Shown: positions 12,201 to 23,746, counted from the stretch's first letter. The stretch is 64,000 bases of DNA from Saussurea involucrata (GCA_033807775.1 CM066314.1:33095001-33159000), one strand, 5' to 3'. The notes: generated from the letters alone by a model not told the origin. Translations and numbers: made by a program.

Positions 12201-12556
12201 CTTTTTGATGGTGATCTTGTCTTGTACAATGTCGCCGTAGCCCATAATCGGCGCCTTGTCATTGTTCCCGAATCATGAGAAGCTCCCTCCTTCCGGTCAT
12301 GTGCTTGGAGCATCCAGAGTCTAAGTACCACACATGACCGTCCTGCAAAAACAAGTTAGCGGACTTTAGGTACCCATATTTGCATGGGTCCTGGAGGGTT
12401 AGGTTTGACACCCTTCGGAGGAACTTGCTTTGACACAGGTTACCTAATAGGTGTAGGTTTTACACCTTTTGGAGGAACTGGTTTTGTAGCAGGTTGCCTT
12501 TTGGGTGTCGGTTTAACCTCAGTAGGAGAAACCCGTTTTGGAATGGGTTTTCTCTC
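9263..12556 (-). pseudogene. copia-2 pol, copy A (protease, integrase, RT, start of RNase H)
   Basis: Read from right to left: a proline/lysine-rich linker; protease HVWYLDSGCSKHM at about 12290-12340 (the sequence after it is rearranged); GAG-pre-integrase WIWHRRLSHLNF with CGPCEMGK; integrase core IHMDLCGP...MVDDFSRYTWVKF; RT with QMDVKTAFLYGD, DKALYGLKQAP and YVDDIIFGS; start of RNase H to SDADHAG and LGDSFVSWAS, where Tat-1 cuts it. It is broken by frameshifts and stops. Comparison with copy B shows at least two CGA-to-TGA stops here: one in the linker before RT (VW*LVPR) and one after GLKQAP. Confidence 0.9.
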
Positions 12557-14611
12557 CTACTGTGGTTTAATCTCTGATTGGGAACCCCGTTGTTTATGGT
12601 GTTTCTTTTTGTTATTACGGGGTTTGCTTTTGGGTGTATGATTATATATGTGATATGACCCAAACCAATCATTATTATTGATATCATCAAAGTCATTCCA
12701 TCCACAACTAGAACAATACAAACAATCATGCGATAACTGAATCAATTGCTGAATGGAATAAAGCTTAATTGGAAAAGAAACACCACGTTTAACAAAATCA
12801 TTCCTATGATTCCAAGCACAATCGTTTTTGTTCATTCTAGGGAAAAAGACAGTATTGAAAGACTTTGATGCAGCATCCTCGACAGGTTCCTTAGCTAGCC
12901 ACTTTGGTTTTTCTTGATTAGTGCGACCATTTTTATCTGAAACAACAGGGATAGTACGGTCAGTGACTTTTGAGGAAACAGTATTTTTGATAGGCAATCA
13001 CTCGGTCTTTTGCCTCGTCTGTGATTGTGTTTGAGAGACAGTTTTAGATTTAGAAATCTTAATCACAGCTGGGGTCTTTGTTTTAGAACAAGCACCCCTT
13101 AGAAAATTGACCGGTCGATTGACTAATAGTGACAAAAAATTAGTATGACTCGAAAGAGGTTTGTCGAAGGGGAACGACTCAAACTCTTCATCAGAATTGC
13201 CTTCGGAGTTCATGTATTCAGAAAAATTAAGATTCGGAATTAGAGGACTTGTATCGGTCGAGGAAGGCGAGGAACACTTTGTGCTCGTGTGTTTCGAGGA
13301 ATTTGGTGCGGAAGCTAAGAAAAAATTAGAGTTTAAATTCATTGAAACACTCGTATCTTGAGGTTCCTTGCCGTCTTGAGTAAATATTTTGATAATGAAA
13401 GCTTTACACAAAGACGTGTCAGATGAACTTGAGGAAAGTTCGGGTGAAATCTGCGTTTTAGTTTGGAGTTGGTCAAGCTGCTCTTGGAGTTGACCATTTC
13501 TCGTATGCTCGTACATCGCTTCTGTTGCCAAGGCAGACAGTTTTAATGTGAGCTTGTTGATTTCACCCCGAAGGATTTCCTGTCCCTCACCAGACACAGT
13601 TTCAGTTTTGACCGATTTCAGATTCTCAAGTTCCTTGATTAGCGCTTGCTTTTCCTTTTGAAACTGCGACCTTTCCTTTTCGAGTGACTCCTCCAATTCA
13701 ACTATCTTTTCTTCCAAGATGAGAGGGGGAACATAGAGCTTGAACTCATCCGTCTCAGTCTTGGTTTCGGTTGCTTGGACCTCATCCTTTTTAGAGGAAT
13801 CCGTGGGCGTTACAACCTTGTAGCAATCGAAGTAGTCATTCGAGAGGTACTTTTTGTTCTTTTGATAAGAATAACTCAAAGGTTCATAACAAAATGGAAG
13901 TTGCATTTTAGACGTGTTTGTGCGCTTGTATTCCTCGGTTTCCTCTTCCTTTTCAGGTTCAAGAGGACCAGTCAATCTAATCGCATATTCCGGATACTGT
14001 TTGTCTAATCCTAAACAGCCAAAGTCATACAGTGTAGGTGTATTGAAAAAACCCTTTTGTAAATAGTGTGGGTTGTCGTATCCGATTCCCCACTCTTTGT
14101 TAAAGTACGTGAACTCTTTGGGTTTATTCATATGGATGGTCTGATCAGTTTAACCTCTTTTATGGAGTTTGGTTTCAAGATCAAGAATTTTAGCGACAAA
14201 CTCCTTGTGCTGAATTTGAAGAGCAGAACATTGATAAACGGTTTCTGCTTTCTCATTCAGACACTGATCAAACTGAGACTGAAGTTCAGATATTTTGGCC
14301 CTTAAGTCTTTAGGTGCTACTGAAAGATTTTTGCAATTTTATTTTAAAATAGCATTTTCAGACTTGTATTTCTCAGTTATTTGCATTTGAACATCCAACT
14401 TTTCAGATAGTGATCTAATCTCAAGTAGTTGTTCATTAAGGGTGGCCTTGTAGGAACCTATCCGTTCAGCTAGAGGTTTCATTCGGTCAGAAAGTTCTAA
14501 ATAGATAGGTTCATATACCTGACACAGCTTTGTCTGATCTTTTTTAGCAGGGGAGTGATAGCCCATGAAAGCATCAGCACCAGACTCTTCTTCATCATCG
14601 GAACGTCCCAA
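12557..14611 (-). pseudogene. copia-2 gag region, copy A
   Basis: Largely open in three segments (14611-14339, 14131-12998, 12997-12557). It is hydrophilic, with heptad-rich Glu/Lys/Leu coiled coils (around 13480-13720 and 14340-14480) and a Ser/Thr/Lys-rich tail. This fits the long C-terminal gag extension of Sireviruses. The N-terminal capsid domain is missing because the frame joins a truncated LTR at 14612. A CGA-to-TGA stop at 12998 is absent from copy B. The TAG at 12557 is shared by both copies and may be the original gag/pol boundary. Confidence 0.75.
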
Positions 14612-14800
14612 TTAAGAGTAGGAAAGCTAAAATGAGTAGGAAAGCTAAAATGACAACTATCCTAAAACAAAGGCTAAACAAACATTATATGTGGCAGGCC
14701 CGTGGTTAACAAGCCCACAGCCCGTTCACTAACTAGGCTCAAAGTAAATAAATACAATCAAGCCCTTGAACTTCTATACAATCAAATATTGACCCTAACA
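14612..14800 (-). repeat. 5' LTR of copia-2, copy A, inner part deleted
   Basis: 189 bp matching 42133-42304 in the 3' LTR of copy B. The outer end reads CCCTAACA (TGTTAGGG on the - strand). The inner ~110 bp and primer site are lost. An 18-bp stretch, starting GAGTAGGAAAGC, is tandemly doubled here. Confidence 0.8.
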
Positions 14801-14805
14801 GGTAT

Positions 14806-16492
14806 GATCACAAAGACAAAACTTATCTCTAGCCTGTTTAGCCTTATGGCAAACAAATTTCACAAGGACCAGCATCCAGACTACTCCCCAAATTCAACTT
14901 ATGTTTTAAGACATTTAAAACTTGATCAGCTGGGTGTCCTAATCGGCTATGCCATAGTTGATGTGAAACATTACAAAAAATAGACATGTGTGATGAATTT
15001 ACACTGTGATTAGAGCATGAAACAAAAGAATTACTTTTGGTAATATGATCAAAGAAGTAAAGACCTCCTCGTTTACTACCAGTCCCCACAACTTTCATTG
15101 CAGGTAAACCCTGAAGTAGAAAACACTTGACCTCATTAAACACCACACAAATCTTACTGTCTCTAGCAATATTATGAACGGATAGTAAGTTTACATGAAA
15201 ATCTGGGATAACTAACACATCAAACAAGGTAACTTTGTCATTTAGTTTAAAATTTCCAATTTTGTTGATTATGGCTTCATTACCATTTGGTTGTGTAACT
15301 TTTAACATTAAATCAGAAATATCCACAACATTTTCCAAACAAGCCACAGAAGATGTCATATGCTGATTAGCACCTGAGTCTATAATCCAACCAGACTTAT
15401 CTAATTTTGAAGACAAAGAAGAAATAGTAGATGTATTAGCAGAGAACATACCAGCCATATTGCCAACAATTTTCTCAGATTGTTTTGGATCAATGAGAGA
15501 CAGTAGTTTGGCTATTTGTTCTTCAATGAGAGAGGATGAAGAATTCTGACTATGAACAAAACTTTTAGTGGTACAAGCATTGCTTGATGAAGACTTAGGA
15601 AATTGATTAGCCTTAGTTTTAGTTAACTGGAAATCCTTAGGAAAACCAATCAACTTGAAACACCTTTCAATGGTATGTCCATTTAGACCATAGTGTTTAC
15701 ATATAAGAGTACTTTTTCCTGACTGTTTCTTTGTATTAGATGCTTTCACAAAAACGCTGAGGTTTGACCTTTGGTATCAAAAGATGAGCGAGACATCCCA
15801 TGATGGGATTCCTCTCTTGATACCAAAGAGAATGCAGTTTTTACTGAGGGCAGGGGTTCACTTGTTAAAATGTTACTTCTTATGTAAATATACATGTCAT
15901 CTAGCCCCATTAAAAACTGCATCAGTTTTATTAATTGATTGTGTTTTGAGAAATCATGATATGCATTGCATGTACATGAAGGAAGTTTTATCAATGCATC
16001 AAACTGTGTCCAAAGGGAATTTAACTTGTGATAATACTCAGAAACAGGAACACCATTTTGATTTAAGCAATTTATTTTCTGGTACAGATTAAAGGTAACC
16101 GATCCATCAATTTTGTCATATGTTTCCTTTAGTTCCTCCCAAACTTGGGAAGCAACCTTAGAACACACTTGACTAACGAACAAGTCCTCAAATATAGAGC
16201 CAAGAATCCAAGACAAAACAACATAATTACATCTATCCCACTGTCTTCCCAGTGATTCATTATCAGTAGGACGTATAACAGATCTATTCACGAAACCAAG
16301 TTTATTTTTGGTTTCCAAAGCAAGGATCATCGCATATGACCAAACTCTATAGTTTTCACTACCCGTCAACTTTAGGCTTAAAATAGGAGCTCTAGTGGTA
16401 TCACTAGCATGGAGGTATAATGGATCTCCAAAATCCAGCTTAGCTATACGGGATAACTCTTCTGTATTTTTGGGAGATTCTTCTCCGGGCAT
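14806..16492 (-). pseudogene. copia-3 gag and protease
   Basis: Gag (16492-15746) starts MPGEES and has the copia gag motifs ENYRVWSYAM, LGRQWDRCNYVVLSWI and GSVTFNLYQKIN. The next segment, in another frame (15749-14844), has the zinc knuckle CKHYGLNGHTIERC, protease WIIDSGANQHMT and pre-integrase LWHSRLGHP...GPCEIC. A one-base change in a run of T near 15753 separates the frames, which would otherwise be a single polyprotein. Homology then continues in a shifted frame (CHKAKQARDKF) to the copia-2 insertion. Gag would build the particle and the protease would mature it. Confidence 0.9.
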
Positions 16493-17831
16493 GATATCAA
16501 CAGAGAATAAAACTCAGCACACAAGGTGAAAAAACTAAGAATAATAATAGCAGGATTCCTTGCCACTCAGTGATGGTAGGTCAAGCTAACTTCTTAGCCA
16601 CCAAAACCAGAAAGAGATAATACCAGATCACACAGAGGATGAAAGATATAAGAAGACTTACAGAGGTCTTGAGGTGTGAGAGTGAAGTGGATTGATATGT
16701 GCTAATAATAAGCACTTACAACAGATCAATGAAGGTTTGAAAAGTAGCACAGCAGAAACAGAAGTTAGATCTCTGATAGATCAAAGATCCGGAGCGAAAC
16801 CTGAACATAAACAAAAAAGGGACCTATATAGAGTCACAATCTGAGTCTGAGATGGAGGACATAGTCCATATAAGCCATCAAAGAATCAGATCTGATCAAC
16901 TCTAGATGAGTGTGGCCTCAACAAAGTCTCACATGCACGTAATGAAAGTAACTGACTAAACCACCAAGTAGAACAAGGCCTCAACAAAGTCTCGCGGGCA
17001 ACCAGTGCAAACAGACCAACTGATTATGAAAATAGAGTCACCTAAAATATTCTACAAATATGAACAGATAACAGGTTTAAAAAGAATCTAGTTTAAAAAG
17101 AATCTAAACCAACAAGTATTGCAAGTAACGAACATATTTCATCCAGATCTGAGAATGAAGATGAAGATCGGCAAAGGACCTTCAAGAACTCAGATCCAAG
17201 AGGATGAACCAACAGAGATATTTTTAGATCTTAAGAGATATTTTTAGATCTTAAACAGTAAGAACAGAAATAGGTCAAAAACCATCAGAGAGTTTATAGA
17301 TCTAGAGAAGATCAACGATACTGAGTAGATCTAGAGAAGATCAACGATACTGAGAGGGAATCAACCTTAGCGACGTTGAGATCTTCAAAGATACAACGAA
17401 ACCAGTGATGATCAATCTCAAAATCGTAGTGATCTAACAATATTAACTAGACTACGTAGTAAGGTTTGAGATCTACAAAGAACCAACGAAACTAAGTAAC
17501 ACTAAACTTTGAAAACGTTGAGATCTATGAAGATAACAACGAGACAAAGGATAAAACAGCCTCAATATCGTTGAAGTTTAACAATAGCAACTAGACTACG
17601 CAACAGAGTCTCATAAAACACTGAGAGATAAAGAGAAGAAAGTGAGAATGAGATGATTTACGAACAACAAGCGATAAGAGCAAAGGATAACAAATCTGGT
17701 TGAAAAAACTATTTAAGAACAACATATGAAGATTTGAAACCTTTTCAAAAAAGTTATTTGAACACAGAATCAACAGAAACACAAAAGCTTACCAACAGAT
17801 GATGTTTAGGAAGAAGAGGATCGGAGATCTT
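16493..17831 (-). other. copia-3 leader (5' untranslated region)
   Basis: About 1.3 kb of noncoding DNA between gag start and primer site. It holds small tandem duplications: GTTTAAAAAGAATCTA units near 17075-17105, ATATTTTTAGATCTTAA near 17220-17255 and a roughly 30-bp unit around TAGATCTAGAGAAGATC at 17288-17352. No ORF of note. Confidence 0.65.
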
Positions 17832-17843
17832 GCTTTGATACCA
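17832..17843 (-). other. Primer binding site of copia-3
   Basis: On the - strand TGGTATCAAAGC, next to the LTR: the initiator tRNA-Met type used by most plant copia elements, with one difference from the usual TGGTATCAGAGC. Also present at 52017-52028. Confidence 0.85.
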
Positions 17844-18250
17844 TGTTCAAACTTGTAACATCATCTTATTTAACAAACTAATGTAAAGAATACACAAAAA
17901 CCTTCAAGAGAACTGAAGGTGATGAACAAACCCTAACTAGATATGAATAAACCCTAAATCTAGAAAGAAGTAAAACGAGAGAGAAACTCTAATATTGAAA
18001 AGAGTAAAAATGATTCGTGTTAAGTAAAATGAACGGTGATCTCCACAATATATACTTCATCAGCAATCTTCACATTTAGTCCTTCTAGACTCCTCAATCT
18101 TGCTCCGCTAACCTTGGTGTTTCACGAGTAGTGAAGTGCAGTCCAATACTTTAGTTCCTGAACATTTCAGAAACAACAAAACCAAATACTTTAAGTTAGT
18201 GTTATGTCAAGATTGGTATAAACAAAGGAACAAACCTTTACCTTTTAACA
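17844..18250 (-). repeat. 5' LTR of copia-3, copy A
   Basis: 407 bp, TGTTCAAACTTG...CCTTTTAACA on the + strand. It matches the 424-bp LTRs at 38789-39212 and 52029-52452 but lacks 17 bp in the stretch around AGAGTTTCCTAAC. Confidence 0.88.
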
Positions 18251-19480
18251 GTATGCAATTTTTTTTGTTGCAATTAAAATCGTAAACAAATATGATACCC
18301 ATTAAAAATTACAAAGACGGATGGTTGCTTTGGGCGAGAAACTGCAAATAAGAAAGTAAAGTTTCGGTTGAAATTATGATATTACTTTGGATAGACGTCA
18401 ATTCGCTAATCATGGACTTAACGTAGACTTGCAGGAATTCTCGTTTTCTACAACTTAGATTAGATGCATGTTTGAGAATCAAATAGACTTCTCATGTGTC
18501 ACACACATGCAACTGGATTCGGGCAAGGTAAGCACCAAGATTGTACACATGTGTGTTGCATAACATCTTGAATCGCTTAAATCGGGGCTTCGTGTGTGAG
18601 ATATGATTAAACTCCACAACCTCGCAAATTTGCCATCATTCTTCTTTTGTTTCTTTTTTTGTTCGTTTCATCCCTCGATCATCGATGCTCACTTCAATTG
18701 ACGTATTTAAGTTGAACTTTCTAGGGATAAATAGGAAATTATACACATTTAGACGTTTGTCAGTTTACAAAAAACAAATAGTCTTATTGATTCAGATTTC
18801 AGACTTTACCACCACCTCTTAAAATCTAAAGTGAAATAAGACTTCAGACTTCAACATCTCCTAAAAAATCATGAAAACCAAGGGAATACAAAATACCCAA
18901 TCGAGTTACTTGGTTAATGTAATGAACATCTCCAGTTAGATCGTACAATGAATGTAGTTAGGGATTTTGAGTTTGCCAACAAGAAATCGAGTAGTTTACC
19001 GACCGTTATTCGTTAAGGAGCAATAAAGATGCATGGGGAAGAAATCGAGAAGTATGGGATGGGTGAGCGTATGATAAACTCAACGAATCTGAAAACGTAT
19101 GGTAACCTAATTCCTTAAACATTTTCGTTTTATATGTGTTAATTTCTGACGAAATATCCGTAGGAAATCCATCGGAAACTGCCCCTAATTTTTTTTAAAT
19201 AATCTGAATTTTCGACTTTAATTTCAATCAATCAAAAGATTATTATTTAACTGTACTTTCAGTGGATTTTAACATTAGTTAAAATTTTATTTTTTTAATA
19301 ATTTCGAAGAAAATCCATCGGAAATTTGTATGTATACTTACTTTTATAAATGTATGTGTATGTATCTAGATATGTATATAATTTTCATATAGGCATACAA
19401 ATAAATCTATTCATTACAAACATATATGCATATATAGTATACGTACATTCATGGATGCAAATGTAATATGTAGGTACTTT
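18251..19480. repeat. Flanking repeat block, copy A
   Basis: Noncoding AT-rich DNA with related copies at 33241-33530, 36530-37530, 52453-53842, 60720-61330 and 62720-63318. Near 18752-18875 it holds a fragment with AAGACTTCAGACTTCAACATC, the end of an hAT-type MITE seen more fully at 36740-36786. A deletion in a run of A at 18878 removes about 160 bp present in copy B. Confidence 0.65.
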
Positions 19481-19654
19481 CTGAAAAGTAGGAATGGTGA
19501 TTTGCCCCGACCCGACGGGGAACTCGATTCACTAGACCCGGCCGAGGTCGGGGAATACCCGCAAAAACGGGTCCGGTGTTGGGGACGGGGTTACCCGGTA
19601 CACTTAAACCGGGGTTGGGGCCGGGTGAGACACCCCCCGACCCGCTCGGTACCC

Positions 19655-19656
<2 letters not shown>

Positions 19657-19713
<57 letters not shown>
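19657..19713. repeat. (TA)n microsatellite
   Basis: About 28 TA units inside the hAT-like element, at the same place as 54019-54075. Apparent ORFs encoding Tyr-Ile repeats across it are artefacts. Confidence 0.95.
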
Positions 19714-19715
<2 letters not shown>

Positions 19716-19799
19716 CAAGATCAACCAACGGTGTAGGAAAAAGAGGAGGTATCACCATCGGTTCCAACATATTCATATCTTCTCCCTTTTTGTCGACAT

Positions 19800-20439
19800 C
19801 TCATGAAATATATCGGTTTGTGCCTTCTTCTTCATCCTCTTCCTCTAAGGAGATTTCCAGCCTCTTATTGTTCATTGATCCCAACCTTTCTTCAGTTTGA
19901 GCTTCCAACCGACGTATTGCGGATTCGTGCTGGCTAATTTGGTTTTCCAAGTTGTCAAGGCTTGCTCTTGTTTCCTGTTGAAATGTTAATGTACTAAGAG
20001 CTAGTGAGTTAACAATATCTTCAAGAGACATACCTGAGTCCTTGGAATAGCTTTGTGTCGTCGGTGGTGTTGATTCATAGCTAGGATAAGAAGTGTCGTA
20101 CCGGTCATAGTCATACTCATTTAAGTATGGATGGGATTACCATCTTTGAGTGTAGATGTTGGAGTATGGCTCGTACGGACCTTGATAATGGCTTGAAAAT
20201 CCTCCATAAGAATAGGCTTCCTCGTTGTGATATTGTGAAGTGGGGTACCAATCGGTCGGATTAGCATTGTTAGTGTACGCCCCACTTCCTCTCAGCTGTT
20301 GCGGCTCTTTACAAACCAACTGTATCACAAGAGATGTTAGATCTGAAATTTGATTCTCAAGGGAAGAGATATTTACCTCGTTTGATTCTCGCGAGTTGGT
20401 GGTATATCGTGACCCATAATGGTATGGATAACCCGCCAT
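19800..20439 (-). pseudogene. Gypsy (Athila-like) gag fragment, copy A
   Basis: Starts MAGYPYHYGS. It contains a Leu-rich coiled segment (SSLENQISDLTSLV), a Tyr/Pro/Asn/Gln-rich linker with PYSN..YTQRW, and a second coil (ENLENQISRHE in copy B). The layout resembles the C-terminal part of Athila-type gag. A CAA-to-TAA stop follows QRW here but not in copy B. It lies on the same strand as the primer site and LTR to its right, so this is the 5' end of one inserted element. Confidence 0.55.
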
Positions 20440-20578
20440 GAAAAATGCAAAAACGCTTAAAAACTATTGGCATTAGGTACACGATTAACTCAAATGAACA
20501 ATAAAATTATAAGGAAAAAATAAATAAAATAAAAAAAGTGCAAAAGCTAAATAACGATCACCGAAACCAATCCCCCGC

Positions 20579-20588
20579 AATGGCGCCA
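20579..20588 (-). other. Gypsy-type primer binding site in hAT cargo
   Basis: On the - strand TTTTTGGCGCCATTGC, the usual primer site of Athila and related gypsy elements, lying between an LTR end (TGACGGGCGTCGAG from 20595 on +) and the gag fragment. Confidence 0.7.
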
Positions 20589-20594
20589 AAAATT

Positions 20595-21757
20595 TGACGG
20601 GCGTCGAGACCGTCAAATAATAAGTATTTCTAACTTTCCCAAATCACAATTTAAATTGTAATAGTGGTAAGTCAGGTCGAATCCACAGGAATTGGTTGTG
20701 ATAATTATTCAACTTCTACACGTTACGTAAAAAAGGAGGGGGGGGGGGTTGGATTTGATTGAGAAAGCTAAACATACGACTAAAATTAATTATAAACAGT
20801 GAAATAAAACCCAACATTAGTTTAATTTCGATTAAGATGATGACACCTGTCATTGATTCAAAGAACGTAAACATAAAGAATGAACCTAGTTTGGTTATAG
20901 TCGTTAACAATCTCTAACGACCTCTATTTTTCCTTAATTTGCACCGGTTAAAATAAGCTCTTCAACCGGATCTTAATCACAAATAAGAAATTGAATAAGC
21001 TCTTAATTTCTTTAGATGTGATTAGCTTTATCGAACTAGAAAAATACCAACTCCAAGCAATAAGTTCATAAGCTCGGCTTATTATAGCCTTGATTGCAAG
21101 ATTTCAAGAACTCAAATTGAAAACCTTATTGAATTCAAAGAGTTCTATTGTTACTCCATCAAAACCAAAAGACAATTACGTATCTAATGTTTTGACTAAC
21201 AACCTTTCATAAGATATTCAAGTAATTGATCAAGTTAAATGAAAACCCAAACGAAATTGACATTAAAAATGGAAATCAAGAAAATAGGTTTGTCCCAAAC
21301 GATTACAATGGAATCTCAAAGAGTAACCATCAAAATCTAATCAAACTAATGATGGAATATGAAAACTAGGGTTACAACTAAAAAGAATTTACCAAAGGTT
21401 AAGTGAAATTGATGGAGGAATTGCTCCAAATCGGTCTCCTTCTTGCTCTCTTCTTCCCCCAAATTGATTCCCCATTATTCCTCTAAATCGTTGGTTTTAA
21501 ACCCCAAAAGAGAAGAAACCGCCAAAGTTGCACACAACCTCTGATTTTGAGGCGCGCGGCTTGGGCCGCGGCTTGAGGCTGCGATGGAAGCCGCGTATGT
21601 GTCTGTTTCAATTGCTGCCGACTCGTTCTTTTTCCATCTGCCATGCGTTCATTCTTTCTTTCCTTTTTCTTATGTGGGTTGTTGCATGTTGGGCTGATGC
21701 AACACAGTTCATTAATCATTTTTTTTTCTTTTTAGCCAACCTGCTGACAACGTAACA
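20595..21757 (-). repeat. Gypsy LTR inside hAT-like element, copy A
   Basis: Begins (on +) TGACGGGCGTCGAGACCGTC directly after the primer site. The right end is uncertain; GACAACGTAACA near 21757 is a reasonable terminus. It includes a run of 10 G near 20739. The copy B equivalent is 54957-56108. Confidence 0.5.
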
Positions 21758-22371
21758 AACACAATGGCCAAACAATATAAAATGCTCTTTTTCTCTTTTG
21801 CTGACACGTGAAGCATAAAAGTAAGAATGTTAATTTTTTTTCATTTCTTTTCTTTAATTATAAAACACACACACAACTAAAAATATATTTTTTTATTTAC
21901 AAATAATAAAATTGAAAAGCAATATAATAGTAATACTTTTGACATCTAATTGACACTAAGTATAGAGAATTTCGACATAAAAATGTATCAAAACGGCATT
22001 TATCAATATATTAATAATTTTTTATATACTAATTAATATATATATATATATATATACTAGTTAATGTAAAACAAGTTCAAAGTGCTTAGAAAATTATTTG
22101 AAGTCATGTTACTGCCATTGGTGGTGATGAGTATTGCACTAAGCCATCTAGTTATGACTATATATGAATAATTAGGCATACAACCACACTTTGTTCATTG
22201 TTATTTGCCTAAAAAACGGGTCCTGACCAGGTATTGACCGGGTAGCGACCGAGAGAATGACCGGGAAAGGGTTTCTAATCGTCGTACCCGCCGGGGACCG
22301 GGGTTGGGGCTCTCTACACGAAACCGGGGTCAGAGCCGGGTAAGGGGATACCCGCCCCGTTACCATCCCTT
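21758..22371. other. AT-rich right part of hAT-like element
   Basis: Noncoding, with short (TA)n runs near 22036-22056, then the GC-rich end carrying ACCGGGT and CGGGGA motifs. An internally deleted relative of this part is found at 33525-33763 and 63319-63614. Confidence 0.55.
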
Positions 22372-22379
22372 CTGAAAGG

Positions 22380-23280
22380 TTTCACTAAACTGGATCGTAA
22401 AAACAATTTTTTTGGATATATGTATGTGGTGGACTTTAGTGGCTATTAATGAATTGTAATGGGTTTTGGTGGGTCGTATGGACTCGGGAAATGTTAATGA
22501 ACCTTATTGAGTCTTCATGTGTTTTAGTGGTTCTTAATTAACTATATTGGAGTTCATAGGTTTAAGTGTCTCTTAACGAACTTGATGGGCTTTAGTGGCT
22601 CTTAACAAACTTGATGAGCTTTAGCGGCTCTTGATGGGGTGTTATTCGCATTGATGGCTCCCATATGACTCAATGACTGTTATTGAACATCACCGGCATT
22701 CATGGGTTTTGGTGACTCATAATGACGTATATTGGGCCATTGTAGACGGTTCTTAATGAACTGTATTGGGCCGTGATGGGTTGTATTAGACTAAGAAGTT
22801 GTTAATGATCAATATTGGGTCTTCACGGGCATAAGTGTCTCGTAATGAAATATATTCGGCTTTGATGGGTTATAATGTCTCTTAATGAACTATTGAGCCT
22901 AGATGGGTCGTATTGGGCTTAGTGGCTATTAATGAACTATATTGGACCTTTCATTGTTTTACGTGACACTTATTGAAATTATTGAGCCTTCATGGGATAA
23001 AGTGGCACTTACTAAAATGTATTTGTCTTTCATGGGCTTTACTTACTCTTAATGAACCGGTGGAATGTATCAGACTCGGTGATTGTTAATGAACCTCTCT
23101 AGGTATTCATGGGCTTCTGTGACTCTTAATGGGCCATGTTTGGCGGTTCTTAATGAACTGTATTGGGACTTGATGCCTCGTAATAGACTCGATGGCCGTT
23201 AATAAACTCCATCGGGACTGTACGAATTTAGAGTGACGTTAAAAGAATTGTGGTGGGCCTTGATGGGTTACAATAATTCT
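22380..23280. repeat. Degenerate ~40-bp minisatellite, copy 1
   Basis: About 20 diverged units of about 40 bp, each close to TATTGGGCCTTCATGGG followed by TTTAGTGGCTCTTAATGAAC. No ORF. Related arrays at 37560-38430, 56765-57664 and 61340-62250 keep the same order of individual unit variants, so the array is old and has been copied as a block. Confidence 0.8.
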
Positions 23281-23664
23281 TAATAAAGATCTATAAATTA
23301 CAAGTGTTTATGCATTATGTGCAAGTTTTATTTCTTTTGACCCTTTATGTTCCCCAAAATTAATTTTATGTTTTTCATTGTACGATAAAAAAAAACCTCT
23401 ACGCACTTCAAATCTCATATGTAAACCGTAAGATTCTCAGAATTCACGATTGATTTTTTCAGATGATCTCCCACTTCAATATGTTTTTTTTGTAGATTTT
23501 CGCTGATTTCTTTTTTCTCTTGATTGTATGCAATTTTTTTGTTGCAATTAAAATTGTAAACAAATATGATAGCCATTAAAAATTACAAAGACGCGCGGAT
23601 GGTTGCTTTGGGCGAGAAACTGCAAAGGTTGCGTTTTGATATCATCATATGAATGATATAGCAT

Positions 23665-23743
<79 letters not shown>
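23281..23743. repeat. Spacer and long (AT)n microsatellite
   Basis: AT-rich spacer, then about 38 AT units (23667-23743) ending at the MITE. The junction CTCTTGATTGTATGC at 23520 is the unoccupied form of the copia-3 target. Confidence 0.8.

Positions 23744-23746
<3 letters not shown>

Larger units (their letters stand above)
2283..14800 (-). mobile_element. copia-2 (Sirevirus-like), copy A, split by Tat-1
   Basis: A - strand Ty1/copia element. Read from right to left it has a truncated 5' LTR (14612-14800), gag with a long coiled-coil extension, protease, integrase, RT, RNase H, a region of repeated polypurine tracts and a promoter-like region. Its third ORF and 3' LTR lie left of the window; the equivalents in copy B are at 42024-45570. 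The repeated purine tracts and the long gag extension fit the Sirevirus lineage (established for that group; assignment here by inference). The right edge carries GGTAT (14801-14805), matching GGTAT beside the 3' LTR in copy B (42019-42023). Confidence 0.85.
14801..18250 (-). mobile_element. copia-3, 5' half, copy A
   Basis: A - strand Ty1/copia element: 5' LTR (18250-17844), initiator-tRNA-Met-type primer site, long leader, gag, protease and GAG-pre-integrase, stopping at 14801 where copia-2 inserted. The 3' half in copy B (38789-42018) picks up at exactly the next codons. Confidence 0.9.
19489..22371. mobile_element. hAT-like nonautonomous element with gypsy cargo, copy A
   Basis: 2883 bp. 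Ends are TAGGAATGGT and ACCATCCCTT, imperfect inverted repeats of the plant hAT type, followed inward by GC-rich (C/G)CCCGACCC-like sequence. Flanked by 8-bp CTGAAAAG (19481-19488) and CTGAAAGG (22372-22379). The empty relatives at 37530 and 61330 have one copy of the site. No transposase is present. The interior is a gypsy fragment (gag, primer site, LTR) and a long (TA)n run. Present at the same spot in copy B (53851-56756). Confidence 0.75.

Noticed and set aside
12384..12641. Gly-rich 85-codon + strand ORF (and 50659-50895)
   Set aside because: Opposite strand of the Pro/Lys-rich linker between copia-2 gag and protease.
19451..19900. 149-codon + strand ORF with Tyr-Ile repeat (and its twin at 53813-54262)
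   Set aside because: Opposite strand of the gag fragment and hAT end across (TA)n; no conserved domain.
22380..23280. CRISPR-like array
   Set aside because: Units of about 40 bp are diverged throughout, with no constant repeat/variable spacer pattern, and the DNA is plant nuclear.
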